DNA of 64,000 nt, taken from assembly GCF_001461695.1 (NCBI RefSeq), contig NZ_AUTC01000085.1, forward strand, positions 19,646-83,645, in the 5' to 3' direction. Of the stretch, positions 1 to 8,977 are shown in pieces. The stretch comes from Sinorhizobium fredii USDA 205. GTDB taxonomy: Bacteria; Pseudomonadota; Alphaproteobacteria; Rhizobiales; Rhizobiaceae. Made by a program: the position numbers and the translations under genes. The notes beneath the pieces were generated by a model. It worked only from the letters and a program-made list of their open reading frames with translations. It was not told where the DNA came from and ran no database searches. Within the stretch, counting starts at the first letter, position 1. Every line of letters starts with the position of its first letter.

Positions 1-106
1 TGCGGAATCCTCCGCCGCGGCCGAAGGGGCCGCCTCCAAGGCCGCCGGGGCTTGCGCCCCGCTGATCCTCGACGTTGCTGGACTGGCGGCGACCCTTCCA
101 TTCCAT
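1..106 (-). CDS. Neutral zinc metallopeptidase (YpfJ/COG2321-like), N-terminal fragment
   Basis: Reading leftwards from an ATG at 106, the frame gives MEWKGRRQSSNVEDQRGASP followed by a Gly/Pro/Phe-rich stretch and runs off the window edge after 35 residues. This N-terminus resembles the opening of the predicted neutral zinc metallopeptidase family of proteobacteria (YpfJ type), whose catalytic HExxH domain would lie outside the window. A good ribosome-binding site (CCGGAGGA) sits 6 bases before the ATG. The family function is poorly known, and assignment rests on the short N-terminal match only. Confidence 0.65.
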   Translation of the reverse strand, partial: MEWKGRRQSSNVEDQRGASPGGLGGGPFGRGGGFR

Positions 107-308
107 GATCTGTCCTCCGGAGACGTCGCTTCCACCTTGGCGCGTTGAATAGTTATATGCCCGCACGACGATCCATGTAAAACGCAATCGTCACGGGGCG
201 GTTTCATCTGACGGGTCATTTTCTGCGGTAACTCCGACCCCTGCGCGCCTGAGCGGCGGATGACGTCGCTTTGCTTTCGCGCTCCCATTCACGAGGAGCG
301 GCACCAAG

Positions 309-482
309 GTGCATGGAGCGCTGGTGACCGCGCCATCCGAACAGGCCGCGGACCGCAAGCGAATATCGGTGAGCGAGGCCGCTTTGACCGATGCTTCCGA
401 ATATCTTCGCTTTATTGTCGATTCCGGAATTTTCGGGGTTTCGCTGGCAAAGACATTTGCCTATAAGCCGCTTCTAGCCTGA
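309..482 (+). CDS. Possible 57-residue protein of unknown function
   Basis: A GTG-initiated frame of 57 codons ([12 protein letters not shown] to FAYKPLLA) fills the gap between the metallopeptidase and carB. AGGAG lies about 12 bases before the GTG. The composition is that of an ordinary soluble protein. A strong intrinsic terminator begins 20 bases after its stop codon, which is the main reason to consider it a transcribed unit. No family is recognised. It could equally be a non-coding leader or small RNA ending at the same terminator. Confidence 0.35.
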   Translation: MHGALVTAPSEQAADRKRISVSEAALTDASEYLRFIVDSGIFGVSLAKTFAYKPLLA

Positions 483-502
483 AAACACCATTCATTGCGC
501 AC

Positions 503-535
503 CCGGCCGGTGATCTCCCACCTCGGCCGGTTTTT
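503..535 (+). terminator. Intrinsic terminator just upstream of carB
   Basis: A 7-bp GC stem (CCGGCCG at 503-509 with CGGCCGG at 524-530) is followed at once by five T residues. It ends 27 bases before the carB start codon, so it either closes the small unit at 309-482 or acts as a premature-termination point in a carB leader. Confidence 0.6.
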
Positions 536-562
536 CGCGCAACCAGAAAACGGATGAGAACC

Positions 563-3500
563 ATGCCGAAGCGCCAAGATATCAAATCGATCCTCATCAT
601 CGGCGCGGGACCGATCGTGATCGGCCAGGCATGCGAGTTCGATTACTCCGGCACCCAGGCTTGCAAGGCGCTCAAGGAGGAAGGCTATCGCGTCATCCTC
701 GTCAACTCCAACCCGGCGACGATCATGACCGATCCTGGGCTGGCGGACGCGACCTATGTCGAGCCGATCACGCCCGAAGTCGTCGCCAAGATCATCGCCA
801 AGGAACGCCCCGATGCGCTGCTGCCGACCATGGGCGGCCAGACGGCATTGAACACGGCGCTCTCCCTGCGCCGGATGGGCGTTCTCGACCGCTACAATGT
901 CGAGATGATCGGCGCCAAGCCCGAGGCGATCGACAAGGCCGAGGACCGCGCCCTTTTCCGCGAAGCGATGGCCAAGATCGGGCTCGAAACACCCGAGTCG
1001 CGGCTGGCGAACGCCACCGACATCAAGGACCTGGACCGCAAAGCCCATGAGGCGGAACGTGCCGCGCTCAAGGCGAAATTTTCCGGTAACGACCTCGACT
1101 CGGCCCTCGACGAGCTCGAGAACAAGTGGAACCTCGGCGAAGGCGACCGCAAGCAGCGCTATGTGAACCACGCCATGGCGATCGCCGCGCAGGCGCTCGA
1201 CGATGTCGGCCTGCCGGCGATCATCCGGCCGTCCTTCACGCTGGGCGGCACGGGCGGTGGCATCGCCTACAATCGGTCGGAATTCTTCGAAATTGTCGGC
1301 AGCGGTCTCGATGCGTCGCCGACGACCGAAGTCCTGATCGAGGAGTCGGTGCTCGGCTGGAAGGAATATGAAATGGAAGTCGTCCGCGACAAGGCGGACA
1401 ATTGCATCATCATCTGCTCGATCGAAAACATCGACCCGATGGGCGTGCATACGGGCGATTCGATCACCGTCGCGCCGGCGCTGACGCTGACCGACAAGGA
1501 ATATCAGATCATGCGCAACGCCTCGATCGCGGTCTTGCGCGAGATCGGCGTCGAAACCGGCGGATCGAACGTGCAGTTCGCGGTCAATCCGGAAAACGGC
1601 CGCCTGGTTGTCATCGAGATGAACCCGCGCGTCTCGCGCTCTTCGGCGCTCGCTTCCAAGGCCACCGGTTTCCCGATTGCTAAGATCGCCGCCAAGCTTG
1701 CTATCGGCTATACGCTCGACGAACTGGAGAACGACATCACGGGAGGAGCCACGCCGGCCTCCTTCGAACCGTCGATCGACTATGTCGTCACCAAGATCCC
1801 GCGCTTTGCCTTCGAGAAGTTCCCCGGCGCCGAGCCGACGCTGACCACGGCAATGAAGTCGGTCGGCGAAGTCATGGCAATCGGCCGGACCTTTGCGGAA
1901 TCGCTGCAGAAGGCGCTTCGGGGGCTCGAAACGGGACTGACCGGTCTCGACGAGATCGAAGTTCCGGATTTCGACGAGAACGGCGACGGCCGCAACGCCA
2001 TCCGCGCCGCGATCGGCACGCCGACCCCCGACCGGCTGCGCATGGTCGCCCAGGCGCTGCGCCTCGGCATGACAGAGGCGGAAGTGCACGAGGCCTGCAA
2101 GATCGATCCCTGGTTCATTGCCCAGCTCAAGGCAATCGTCGACATGGAGACCCGCATCCGGGAGCACGGCCTGCCGCAGGATGCGGAAAACCTCAGAATG
2201 CTGAAAGCGATGGGCTTCTCGGATGCGCGGCTTGCGACGCTCACCGGCAAGCGCCCGAAGGAAGTGGCGGAATTGCGCAACGCGTTGAACGTCCGCCCGG
2301 TCTACAAGCGCATCGACACCTGTGCGGCCGAATTCGCCTCGCCGACCGCCTACATGTATTCCACTTATGAGACTCCGTTCGTCGGCGCGGCCCGCTCCGA
2401 GGCACAGGTCTCCGATCGCAAGAAGGTCGTCATTTTGGGTGGTGGCCCGAACCGGATCGGCCAGGGCATCGAGTTCGACTATTGCTGCTGCCACGCGGCC
2501 TTCGCGCTGAAGGATGCCGGCTACGAAGCGATCATGATCAACTGCAACCCGGAAACCGTTTCGACCGACTATGATACCTCCGACCGGCTCTATTTCGAGC
2601 CGCTGACGGCGGAAGACGTGATCGAGATCATGCGCGCTGAACAGGAAAACGGCACGCTGCACGGCGTCATCGTGCAGTTCGGCGGCCAGACGCCGCTGAA
2701 GCTTGCCGAGGCGCTCGAGAAGAACGGCATCCCGATCCTCGGCACGGCACCCGACGCGATCGATCTTGCCGAAGACCGCGACCGTTTCCAGAAGCTGCTG
2801 ATGAAGCTCGACCTCAACCAACCGCGCAACGGCATCGCCTACTCCGTCGAGCAGGCGCGCCTCGTCGCCGCCGAAATCGGCTTCCCGCTGGTCGTGCGCC
2901 CGTCCTATGTCCTCGGCGGCCGCGCCATGCAGATCATCCATTCGGAAAGCATGCTGCAGACCTACCTGCTCGATACGGTTCCGGGACTTGTGCCGGAAGA
3001 CATCAAGCAGCGCTATCCGAACGACAAGACCGGCCAGATCAACACGCTGCTCGGCAAGAATCCGCTGCTCTTCGACAGCTATCTGACCAATGCGATCGAG
3101 GTGGACGTCGATTGCCTCTGCGACGGCAAGGACGTCTTCGTTTGCGGTATCATGGAGCATATCGAGGAGGCCGGCATTCACTCCGGCGACTCGGCCTGCT
3201 CGCTGCCGGTACACTCGCTCGACAAGAACCTCGTCGACGAGCTCGAGCGCCAGACGGCGGCGCTCGCCAAGGCGCTGAACGTCGGCGGCCTGATGAACGT
3301 GCAGTTCGCCATCAAGGACGGCACGATCTACGTCCTCGAAGTCAACCCGCGCGCGTCCCGCACGGTTCCCTTCGTCGCCAAGACGATCGGCGCGCCGATT
3401 GCGAAGATCGCCGCCCGGGTGATGGCCGGGGAAAACCTGGACGATGCGATCGCCGCCTATGGCAAGAAGCCGGATCCGCGCAATCTCAAGCACATTGCCG

Positions 3501-4054
3501 TCAAGGAAGCCGTGTTCCCATTTGCACGCTTCCCGGGGGTCGACACCCTCCTCGGCCCGGAAATGCGCTCGACCGGTGAAGTGATCGGCCTCGATACGGA
3601 TTATGCGCTGGCCTTCGCCAAGTCCCAACTCGGCGCCGGTGTCGACCTGCCGCGCGACGGAACGGTTTTCGTCTCGGTGCGTGACGAGGACAAGGTACGG
3701 GTGCTCCCGGCCATCCGCGTTCTCGCGGATATCGGCTTCAAGGTCGTGGCAACTGGCGGTACCGCCCGCTTCCTCGGCGAACACGGCATCACCGCCACCA
3801 AGATCAACAAGGTGCTCGAGGGGCGGCCGCACGTCGAGGACGCGATCCGCAACCGCCAGGTCCAGCTTGTCATCAACACCACGGACGGAAACAAGGCGAT
3901 CTCCGACTCGAAGTCGCTCCGTCGTGCGACGCTGATGCAGAAGGTTCCCTACTACACGACCATGGCGGGGGCCGAGGCGGCGGCGCAGGCCATCAAGGCG
4001 CTGAAGGCCGGGAGCCTCGAGGTGCGTCCGCTGCAGAGTTATTTCGACGCTTGA
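563..4054 (+). CDS. carB: Carbamoyl-phosphate synthase, large subunit
   Basis: Makes carbamoyl phosphate from bicarbonate, ammonia (channelled from the glutaminase subunit CarA) and two ATP, feeding pyrimidine and arginine synthesis in the cytoplasm. The 1163-residue protein has the expected duplicated architecture: two carboxyphosphate/carbamate ATP-grasp halves ([15 protein letters not shown] near the start; [15 protein letters not shown] in the second half) and a C-terminal MGS-like allosteric domain ([11 protein letters not shown]). It is roughly 90 residues longer than the E. coli enzyme; a charged insertion sits in the first half between GLETPES and LPAIIRPS. The start at 563 (MPKRQDIKS) is chosen; an in-frame ATG at 554 would add three residues. 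carA is not in the window. Downstream, GGCGT/ACGCC arms at 4066-4092 form only a weak hairpin. Confidence 0.97.
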   Translation: MPKRQDIKSILIIGAGPIVIGQACEFDYSGTQACKALKEEGYRVILVNSNPATIMTDPGLADATYVEPITPEVVAKIIAKERPDALLPTMGGQTALNTALSLRRMGVLDRYNVEMIGAKPEAIDKAEDRALFREAMAKIGLETPESRLANATDIKDLDRKAHEAERAALKAKFSGNDLDSALDELENKWNLGEGDRKQRYVNHAMAIAAQALDDVGLPAIIRPSFTLGGTGGGIAYNRSEFFEIVGSGLDASPTTEVLIEESVLGWKEYEMEVVRDKADNCIIICSIENIDPMGVHTGDSITVAPALTLTDKEYQIMRNASIAVLREIGVETGGSNVQFAVNPENGRLVVIEMNPRVSRSSALASKATGFPIAKIAAKLAIGYTLDELENDITGGATPASFEPSIDYVVTKIPRFAFEKFPGAEPTLTTAMKSVGEVMAIGRTFAESLQKALRGLETGLTGLDEIEVPDFDENGDGRNAIRAAIGTPTPDRLRMVAQALRLGMTEAEVHEACKIDPWFIAQLKAIVDMETRIREHGLPQDAENLRMLKAMGFSDARLATLTGKRPKEVAELRNALNVRPVYKRIDTCAAEFASPTAYMYSTYETPFVGAARSEAQVSDRKKVVILGGGPNRIGQGIEFDYCCCHAAFALKDAGYEAIMINCNPETVSTDYDTSDRLYFEPLTAEDVIEIMRAEQENGTLHGVIVQFGGQTPLKLAEALEKNGIPILGTAPDAIDLAEDRDRFQKLLMKLDLNQPRNGIAYSVEQARLVAAEIGFPLVVRPSYVLGGRAMQIIHSESMLQTYLLDTVPGLVPEDIKQRYPNDKTGQINTLLGKNPLLFDSYLTNAIEVDVDCLCDGKDVFVCGIMEHIEEAGIHSGDSACSLPVHSLDKNLVDELERQTAALAKALNVGGLMNVQFAIKDGTIYVLEVNPRASRTVPFVAKTIGAPIAKIAARVMAGENLDDAIAAYGKKPDPRNLKHIAVKEAVFPFARFPGVDTLLGPEMRSTGEVIGLDTDYALAFAKSQLGAGVDLPRDGTVFVSVRDEDKVRVLPAIRVLADIGFKVVATGGTARFLGEHGITATKINKVLEGRPHVEDAIRNRQVQLVINTTDGNKAISDSKSLRRATLMQKVPYYTTMAGAEAAAQAIKALKAGSLEVRPLQSYFDA

Positions 4055-4217
4055 CGGAAAGACTTGGCGTCCCCGGAATTCGCGGGTACGCCACCGCACG
4101 CTCCTGAATACAAACTGAACGTCTGGTTCAGGCCTCATTCGGGTACGGCGTGGTTTTCTGGCCCCATGAGCAGCGAAGCCGACGTCAACCGGCAACGCGC
4201 AGGACTGGGGCAACGAC

Positions 4218-4529
4218 GTGCGGCACTATTTCTTCGATCTCCACTGGGATGACGAAAGCTTCATCGACGAGGAGGGTATCGCCCATTTCGACGATGGTTC
4301 GGCGCTCTATTACGCCCGACGCATTGCCGACAAGATCGGCCGCGACGTCGACTATGGATCTCTGAAAGTGGAGGTGCGATCGAGCGAGGGCAGGTTGCTG
4401 GCGACCGTTGCGCCATCCGGAGGCCGCGGCTGCGAGCAATTTGCCTTGATTGATAGGCGCCGCCCGGGCCTGTTCCGCTATCAGCGAGAGAGCGCTGTTT
4501 CCGCCGGCGGGACTGCGGCCCTTATTTGA
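4218..4529 (+). CDS. DUF6894 family protein
   Basis: A 103-residue protein opening with MRHYFFDLHWDDESFIDEEG, the pattern (M-x-x-YFFD, then D-x-EG) seen in small rhizobial proteins of the DUF6894 type, which have no established function. No signal peptide or membrane segment. The C-terminal 30 residues (after the FALIDRRR segment) look less conserved and the gene overlaps the convergent MFS transporter gene by 8 bases. Many rhizobial genomes carry numerous paralogues of this family. Confidence 0.7.
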   Translation: MRHYFFDLHWDDESFIDEEGIAHFDDGSALYYARRIADKIGRDVDYGSLKVEVRSSEGRLLATVAPSGGRGCEQFALIDRRRPGLFRYQRESAVSAGGTAALI

Positions 4530-5985
4530 ACTGCGCGGCGGGAGGCTCCTGCCGCGTCAAGCGCAGAGTTCGGATCGCGAAGAAGAGCGAAGCGGCGGCA
4601 ATGACGCAGGCCAGTGCAAACACGATGAGCAGCGACGAGGACAAGGTTTGCTCGCTGACGTCCTCTTCGAAGCCGAAAGCGTTGGCGGTTACGCCGAAAA
4701 GAGCGGCGCCGATCGCGTAACCGGCCGATTGCAGCGTCGGCAGCAGCGCCGACGTCTTGTCGCGTTCCTCTCTGGTCGACACGTCCATCAGAAATTGGCT
4801 GAGTGTTCCCCAGCTGATCCCGAAGCCGCTCCCGATTGCAACCTGCCCGATGAACACCAGGCGGTGTTCGCCGCTGCCGACGGCGAGCGTCAGTCCGATG
4901 AGGCCGAGGCAAAGAATCAGCGGTCCCGTCCACATCAGCCGAATGCGCACCGCGTGCGAGGGCAGGCTGGCGACGAATATTGCGGTTGCACTCCAGGACA
5001 TGGCCATCAACGCGCTGGAAAAGCCGGCGGCCGTCGGTCCGAAGCCCCACAGCTGCTGCATGGAATAGACGAGATAAACGGAGCCGGACGCCTGGGCGAG
5101 CGGCATCAACAGAACGACCCAGAGGCCGGTGCCGAGTGCGGTGCGGATCGAGAATGCTCCGAACGGCAGAATGGGATGTGGCGATCTGCGATCGGATCGG
5201 ATCGCAACTATGAAAACGGCGATTGCCATCATCAGCAGAACCGCCATCCGATACCCGTTGCCGGCAGTATTGGAGAGCGAGATCAACAAGACGCCGGCGC
5301 CGAAAGCGAGTAGTCGCAGCAGCGGAATTGCGCCCGCGGCTCCCTTGCCGTCCTTCGGCTGGCCGACGATCGTGATGACGAGCGCCAGGAAGACTGCCAC
5401 GGCCGGTATGTTGACAAAGAAAGCGGCGCGCCACGACCAGTATTCCGTCAGCAGTCCGGAGATGAGCGGGCCGGCAAAGGCGGCAGAGGCCCAGACGATC
5501 GCTTCCGCGCCGAAGACCTTGGGAACGAGGCGCGGCGGAAAAAGCTCGGGTATCAAGGCGTAGCAAACACCGGCAATAATGCCCTCGCCCAATCCCTGCA
5601 GCAGCCTGCCGGCAAGCACTTGCGGCATGCCGGTTGCCAGGGTCGCGATGACGGTGCCCGTGGCGAAAACAAGTGCCGCGGCGATAAGCGTATTGCGCGC
5701 ACCGAATCTTGCTTTCTGATTGGCGGCCAAGGCGCCGCCGATAATGGCGAAGACAAGATAGAGCGTGAAGGCCCAGGACAACAGGGCGGCGCCACCGAAT
5801 TCCTCGACCGCCGTCGGCAGGGCCGTCGAAATGAAGAACTCGTTGAAGGCAAAGAGCGCGACGCCAAGGCACAATGTCACGGTTGCAGCCAGATGCTCTC
5901 TCTTTAGCAACTCGCTCCAGCGGCCCTCACCGTCCCACTGCATCGTCACGCTGGAGGTCCTCGGATTCTCTTCGGCTACACTCAT
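4522..5985 (-). CDS. MFS drug-type transporter
   Basis: A 487-residue inner-membrane protein with about 14 hydrophobic segments, as in the DHA2 branch of the major facilitator superfamily. It has the loop motif region after TM2 (ANQKARFGARN), motif-C-like GPLISGLLTEYWSWRAAFFVNIP around residues 165-190, typical of proton-driven drug or metabolite exporters. The hydrophilic N-terminus of about 30 residues precedes TM1. The gene is monocistronic, divergent from greA and convergent with the DUF6894 gene. The substrate cannot be read from sequence; no TetR- or MarR-type regulator lies next to it. Confidence 0.85.
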   Translation of the reverse strand: MSVAEENPRTSSVTMQWDGEGRWSELLKREHLAATVTLCLGVALFAFNEFFISTALPTAVEEFGGAALLSWAFTLYLVFAIIGGALAANQKARFGARNTLIAAALVFATGTVIATLATGMPQVLAGRLLQGLGEGIIAGVCYALIPELFPPRLVPKVFGAEAIVWASAAFAGPLISGLLTEYWSWRAAFFVNIPAVAVFLALVITIVGQPKDGKGAAGAIPLLRLLAFGAGVLLISLSNTAGNGYRMAVLLMMAIAVFIVAIRSDRRSPHPILPFGAFSIRTALGTGLWVVLLMPLAQASGSVYLVYSMQQLWGFGPTAAGFSSALMAMSWSATAIFVASLPSHAVRIRLMWTGPLILCLGLIGLTLAVGSGEHRLVFIGQVAIGSGFGISWGTLSQFLMDVSTREERDKTSALLPTLQSAGYAIGAALFGVTANAFGFEEDVSEQTLSSSLLIVFALACVIAAASLFFAIRTLRLTRQEPPAAQFK

Positions 5986-6160
5986 CGATTGGTTCCGATC
6001 GCTTGTTCATGGAACCGGACTGATACAACCTCAAGTGCTCTTGAGGTAAAGAGGGTTTCTCAGGTAACCCGCTTTTTTTTCGGAAAAGCTCGGGGCCGAA
6101 CATGGCCCTGTCCAGGCCGTGAACCGGCGCGAAAAATCTGGCTTTCGCACTTCCGTTTCT

Positions 6161-6253
6161 GTTATAAGAACGGTTCGGATGTTTTCGGACGGTTCCGGTG
6201 CTTTGCTCCGGGGACCGTTTTCTTTTGCGTTGGCGCCGCCGAGAGGCGGCGCC
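6161..6253 (+). promoter_or_regulatory. greA promoter/leader with two hairpins
   Basis: A -10-like TATAAG lies at 6163-6168; the -35 is unclear. The leader then contains a terminator-like hairpin (ACGGTTCCGG/CCGGGGACCGT, 6189-6218, followed by TTTCTTTT to 6226) and a perfect 9-bp GC hairpin with a GAGA tetraloop (6232-6253), 24 bases before the greA start. The first is expected to terminate a fraction of transcripts and so release a roughly 50-nt leader RNA. E. coli greA is known to have such a leader (GraL); equivalence here is inference. Confidence 0.5.
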
Positions 6254-6277
6254 GCGCGCTTGATAAAGGACAATGAA

Positions 6278-6754
6278 ATGGTCGACAAAGTTCCGATGAC
6301 CCAGGGTGGATTCGCCAATCTGCAGGAGGAGCTGCGCTGGCGCCAACAGGAAGAACGCCCGCGAATCATCGAGGCGATCGCCGAAGCACGTGCCCATGGG
6401 GACCTGTCGGAAAATGCCGAATACCATGCCGCCAAGGAGGCGCAGAGCCACAACGAGGGCCGTGTTTCCGAGCTCGAGGATCTGATCGCCCGGGCCGAGG
6501 TCATCGATCTTTCGAAGATGTCCGGCTCGAAGATCAAGTTCGGCGCGCGGGTCAAACTCGTCGACGAGGACACCGAGGAGGAAAAGACCTACCAGATCGT
6601 TGGTGACCAGGAAGCCGACGTCAAGGCCGGCCGAATCTCGATCTCCTCGCCGATCGCCCGCGCGCTGATCGGCAAGGAGGTTGGCGACTCGATCGAGGTG
6701 AACGCACCGGGCGGCTCCAAGGCCTACGAGATCCTCGCCGTTCAGTGGGGCTGA
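6278..6754 (+). CDS. greA: Transcription elongation factor GreA
   Basis: Rescues backtracked RNA polymerase by stimulating cleavage of the transcript 3' end through the secondary channel. The 158 residues match the usual family length: an N-terminal coiled coil with the acidic tip ([16 protein letters not shown], residues about 41-56, holding the catalytic Asp and Glu) and a C-terminal FKBP-like domain ending in the EILAVQW segment. Start chosen at 6278 ([11 protein letters not shown]) with AAAGGA 9 bases upstream, not the longer in-frame ATG at 6119, which would place the leader hairpins inside the gene. It precedes lpsB in the same orientation, 136 bases away. Confidence 0.96.
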   Translation: MVDKVPMTQGGFANLQEELRWRQQEERPRIIEAIAEARAHGDLSENAEYHAAKEAQSHNEGRVSELEDLIARAEVIDLSKMSGSKIKFGARVKLVDEDTEEEKTYQIVGDQEADVKAGRISISSPIARALIGKEVGDSIEVNAPGGSKAYEILAVQWG

Positions 6755-6890
6755 TCGCCCGAGTCCGACAGCAGAAACATGGAAACGCGGCGGGGTAATT
6801 GGACCTCGCCCATCCCGTTCAGGGCGCGGCATTCGGTCCGCCCCCTCTTCCCCAAAGAATTGATGCTAGAGGCGCAAGGAGCGCGCGCAC

Positions 6891-7946
6891 GTGGCCGATA
6901 TCCGGGACATCGAGATTATTGCGCCCAATTTCAAGCGACGTCTCTCCGGTGTCACCTCGACGATCATCCAGCTTGTTCCCGTTCAGCGCAATCTTGGACA
7001 GAAGATCGCGGTGCTCGGACCTGGCCTCCCCACGAATTTGCCGTCGGTACGGTTTCGCGACCTGATCCACCTCTGGCGAACCCCGCCAGGCCGCCGCTGC
7101 CGCGTCTGGCATGCGCGCCGCAATGTCGAAATGCTGCCGGCTATACTCCTGCGTGATCTGCTGCGGATGAAGATCCGGGTCGTCTTCACCTCTGCCTCGC
7201 AGCGGCGGCATACCGGGTGGAGCAAGTTCCTGATCCGCCGGATGGACGCGGTGATCGCCACAAGCGCCAAGACCGCCGCCTATCTGGAGGTTCCGAGCAC
7301 CGTAATCCTGCACGGAATCGATACGCATCGCTTCCGGCCCCCTATCGACAAGGCGACGGCGAAACGGGCGCTCGATCTCGATCCGTCGAGGAAATATGTC
7401 GGTTGCTTTGGCCGTGTTCGACATCAGAAGGGGACCGACCTCTTTGTCGACAGCATGATTGCCCTTTTGCCCGGTCGACCCGAATGGGGTGCGATCGTCG
7501 CCGGACGCGCCACCGGCCCTCACCTCGCCTTCGAGGCTGACTTGAAGGCTCGGGTCGCCAAAGCGGGACTGGCCGATCGCATATTATTCGTGGGCGAGCA
7601 TACAAATATTCCCGATTGGTACAGGGCTCTCGATCTGTTCGTCGCACCGCAACGTTGGGAAGGTTTCGGCCTGACACCGCTCGAGGCGATGGCGAGCGGC
7701 GTGCCGGTCGTGGCAAGCGACGTCGGTGCCTTTTCCGAATTGATCTCAGAAGGGGCGGACGAATCCGGGCTGATCATTCCGGCCAATAGCCTCGAGGCGA
7801 TGGTCGATGGTGCAGCCACATTCATGGATGATCTGCCGCGACTTGCCGCTGCCGGCGCGAATGGTCTGTCGCGCGCGTCCAGGGATTTCGCCATCGAGGG
7901 CGAAGCGCGGGCAATCGGCGCGATCTACGACAGGCTGATGCGCTAA
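6891..7946 (+). CDS. lpsB: LPS core glycosyltransferase, GT4-like (LpsB)
   Basis: A 351-residue cytoplasmic-face glycosyltransferase with GT-B fold features: nucleotide-sugar domain with GCFGRVRHQKGTDLF around residue 165-180 and the EGFGLTPLEAMASG motif (E-x7-E) near residue 260. In S. meliloti the gene between greA and lpsE is lpsB, whose product adds a sugar (homologous to the R. leguminosarum mannosyltransferase LpcC) to the LPS core and is needed for normal symbiosis. The start is GTG at 6891, with AAGGAG upstream. The gene meets lpsE tail to tail with only 8 bases between stop codons, so no separate terminator is present. Confidence 0.9.
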   Translation: MADIRDIEIIAPNFKRRLSGVTSTIIQLVPVQRNLGQKIAVLGPGLPTNLPSVRFRDLIHLWRTPPGRRCRVWHARRNVEMLPAILLRDLLRMKIRVVFTSASQRRHTGWSKFLIRRMDAVIATSAKTAAYLEVPSTVILHGIDTHRFRPPIDKATAKRALDLDPSRKYVGCFGRVRHQKGTDLFVDSMIALLPGRPEWGAIVAGRATGPHLAFEADLKARVAKAGLADRILFVGEHTNIPDWYRALDLFVAPQRWEGFGLTPLEAMASGVPVVASDVGAFSELISEGADESGLIIPANSLEAMVDGAATFMDDLPRLAAAGANGLSRASRDFAIEGEARAIGAIYDRLMR

Positions 7947-7954
7947 CCGGCGGG

Positions 7955-8977
7955 TTACCGCTTCGAGGCGAACAGCCTCAGATAGGCATCGGTGATCGCC
8001 TGCTTGGAGAACTGGCTGACCAGTGTCTCGTGTCCCCGTTCGGCGAGCGCGGCGCCCAAGCTGCGGTCGTTGGCGATTCGCTCGATCGCACGCGCGAAGC
8101 CATCGGCATCGCCGATGTCGACCATCAGACCGTTTTCGCTATCGCGCATGAACCATTGTGGGCCTTCGGAGCGACTTGAGACAACGGGGGTTCCCTGCGC
8201 CCAGGCCTCCAGGATCACATTGCCGAGCGGTTCGTGGCTCGAAGCCATGACGAACATGTCGGCGGCCGCCAGGAACGGCCTCGTGTCCTTTTGCCAACCG
8301 GCGAAGCGGAGCCGCTCGCTGACGCCGAGATCTGTCGCGAGCTTATGGAGGCTATCGCTTTCCTCGCCATCGCCTAGCAGCCAGAGGTAAACGCCGGGCA
8401 CTTTGGCGACTGCCTCGATCAGCGTGTGGAAACCTTTCCGTTCCACAAAACGGCCCATCGACATGACGACCGGCGCGTCCTCCGGCGTGTCGAGCGTCGT
8501 CCGGCTGATCGGTTCCATACGCTCGGTGCTGGTGAAGTTGGAGATAACCTGAATGTCCCGCTTCCACCCGAGCTTGCGGACATGTTCGGCAATACCCGGC
8601 GTATTGCAGACGATGCAGTCCGTGTTGCGAAAATAGTCGAGGCGTGGCGGGTAATCGCCAAGGCGGGAAATCTTGATGCATCCCTTGTAGGCCGGCATCA
8701 GTTGGCTGGCGCGCGGTGCCCACGCCATCAGTGCGTCTGGCCTGTCGCGCCGCGCCATGTGCATCACCTTGCGTGGCAGAAGTAGCCGATCCAGCGACAG
8801 GTTCCGGAAATGGCTTTCCGTCATCTTGGTCGCACCTTCGATTTCGGAGCGCCACTGTCGGTCGGGCCGGATGACCGAGGTCTGCTCGACGCCGCGTTCG
8901 GCAAGGGCGTTGACGAGATGGACGAAAAAGCGTTCAGCGCCGCCATCCTTGCCGAAGTGGAAGTGCATGACCTTCAT
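7955..8977 (-). CDS. lpsE: LPS core glycosyltransferase, GT4 family (LpsE)
   Basis: A 340-residue GT-B glycosyltransferase. It starts MKVMHFHFGKDGGAERFF, which carries the GGAERF acceptor-side loop, and has the C-terminal E-x7-E-like segment EPLGNVILEAWAQGTPVVSS near residue 240. By position it corresponds to lpsE of the S. meliloti lps core cluster. Its start overlaps the lpsD stop by 4 bases, implying translational coupling. It is a clear paralogue of lpsD: the first 25 residues are almost identical. The exact donor and acceptor sugars are not readable from sequence. Confidence 0.88.
   Translation of the reverse strand: MKVMHFHFGKDGGAERFFVHLVNALAERGVEQTSVIRPDRQWRSEIEGATKMTESHFRNLSLDRLLLPRKVMHMARRDRPDALMAWAPRASQLMPAYKGCIKISRLGDYPPRLDYFRNTDCIVCNTPGIAEHVRKLGWKRDIQVISNFTSTERMEPISRTTLDTPEDAPVVMSMGRFVERKGFHTLIEAVAKVPGVYLWLLGDGEESDSLHKLATDLGVSERLRFAGWQKDTRPFLAAADMFVMASSHEPLGNVILEAWAQGTPVVSSRSEGPQWFMRDSENGLMVDIGDADGFARAIERIANDRSLGAALAERGHETLVSQFSKQAITDAYLRLFASKR

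Noticed and set aside
461..4213. A 1250-codon open frame antisense to carB
   Set aside because: It mirrors carB codon structure in a GC-rich gene (Arg/Asp/Gly/Val-rich product, no family) and so is a shadow frame.
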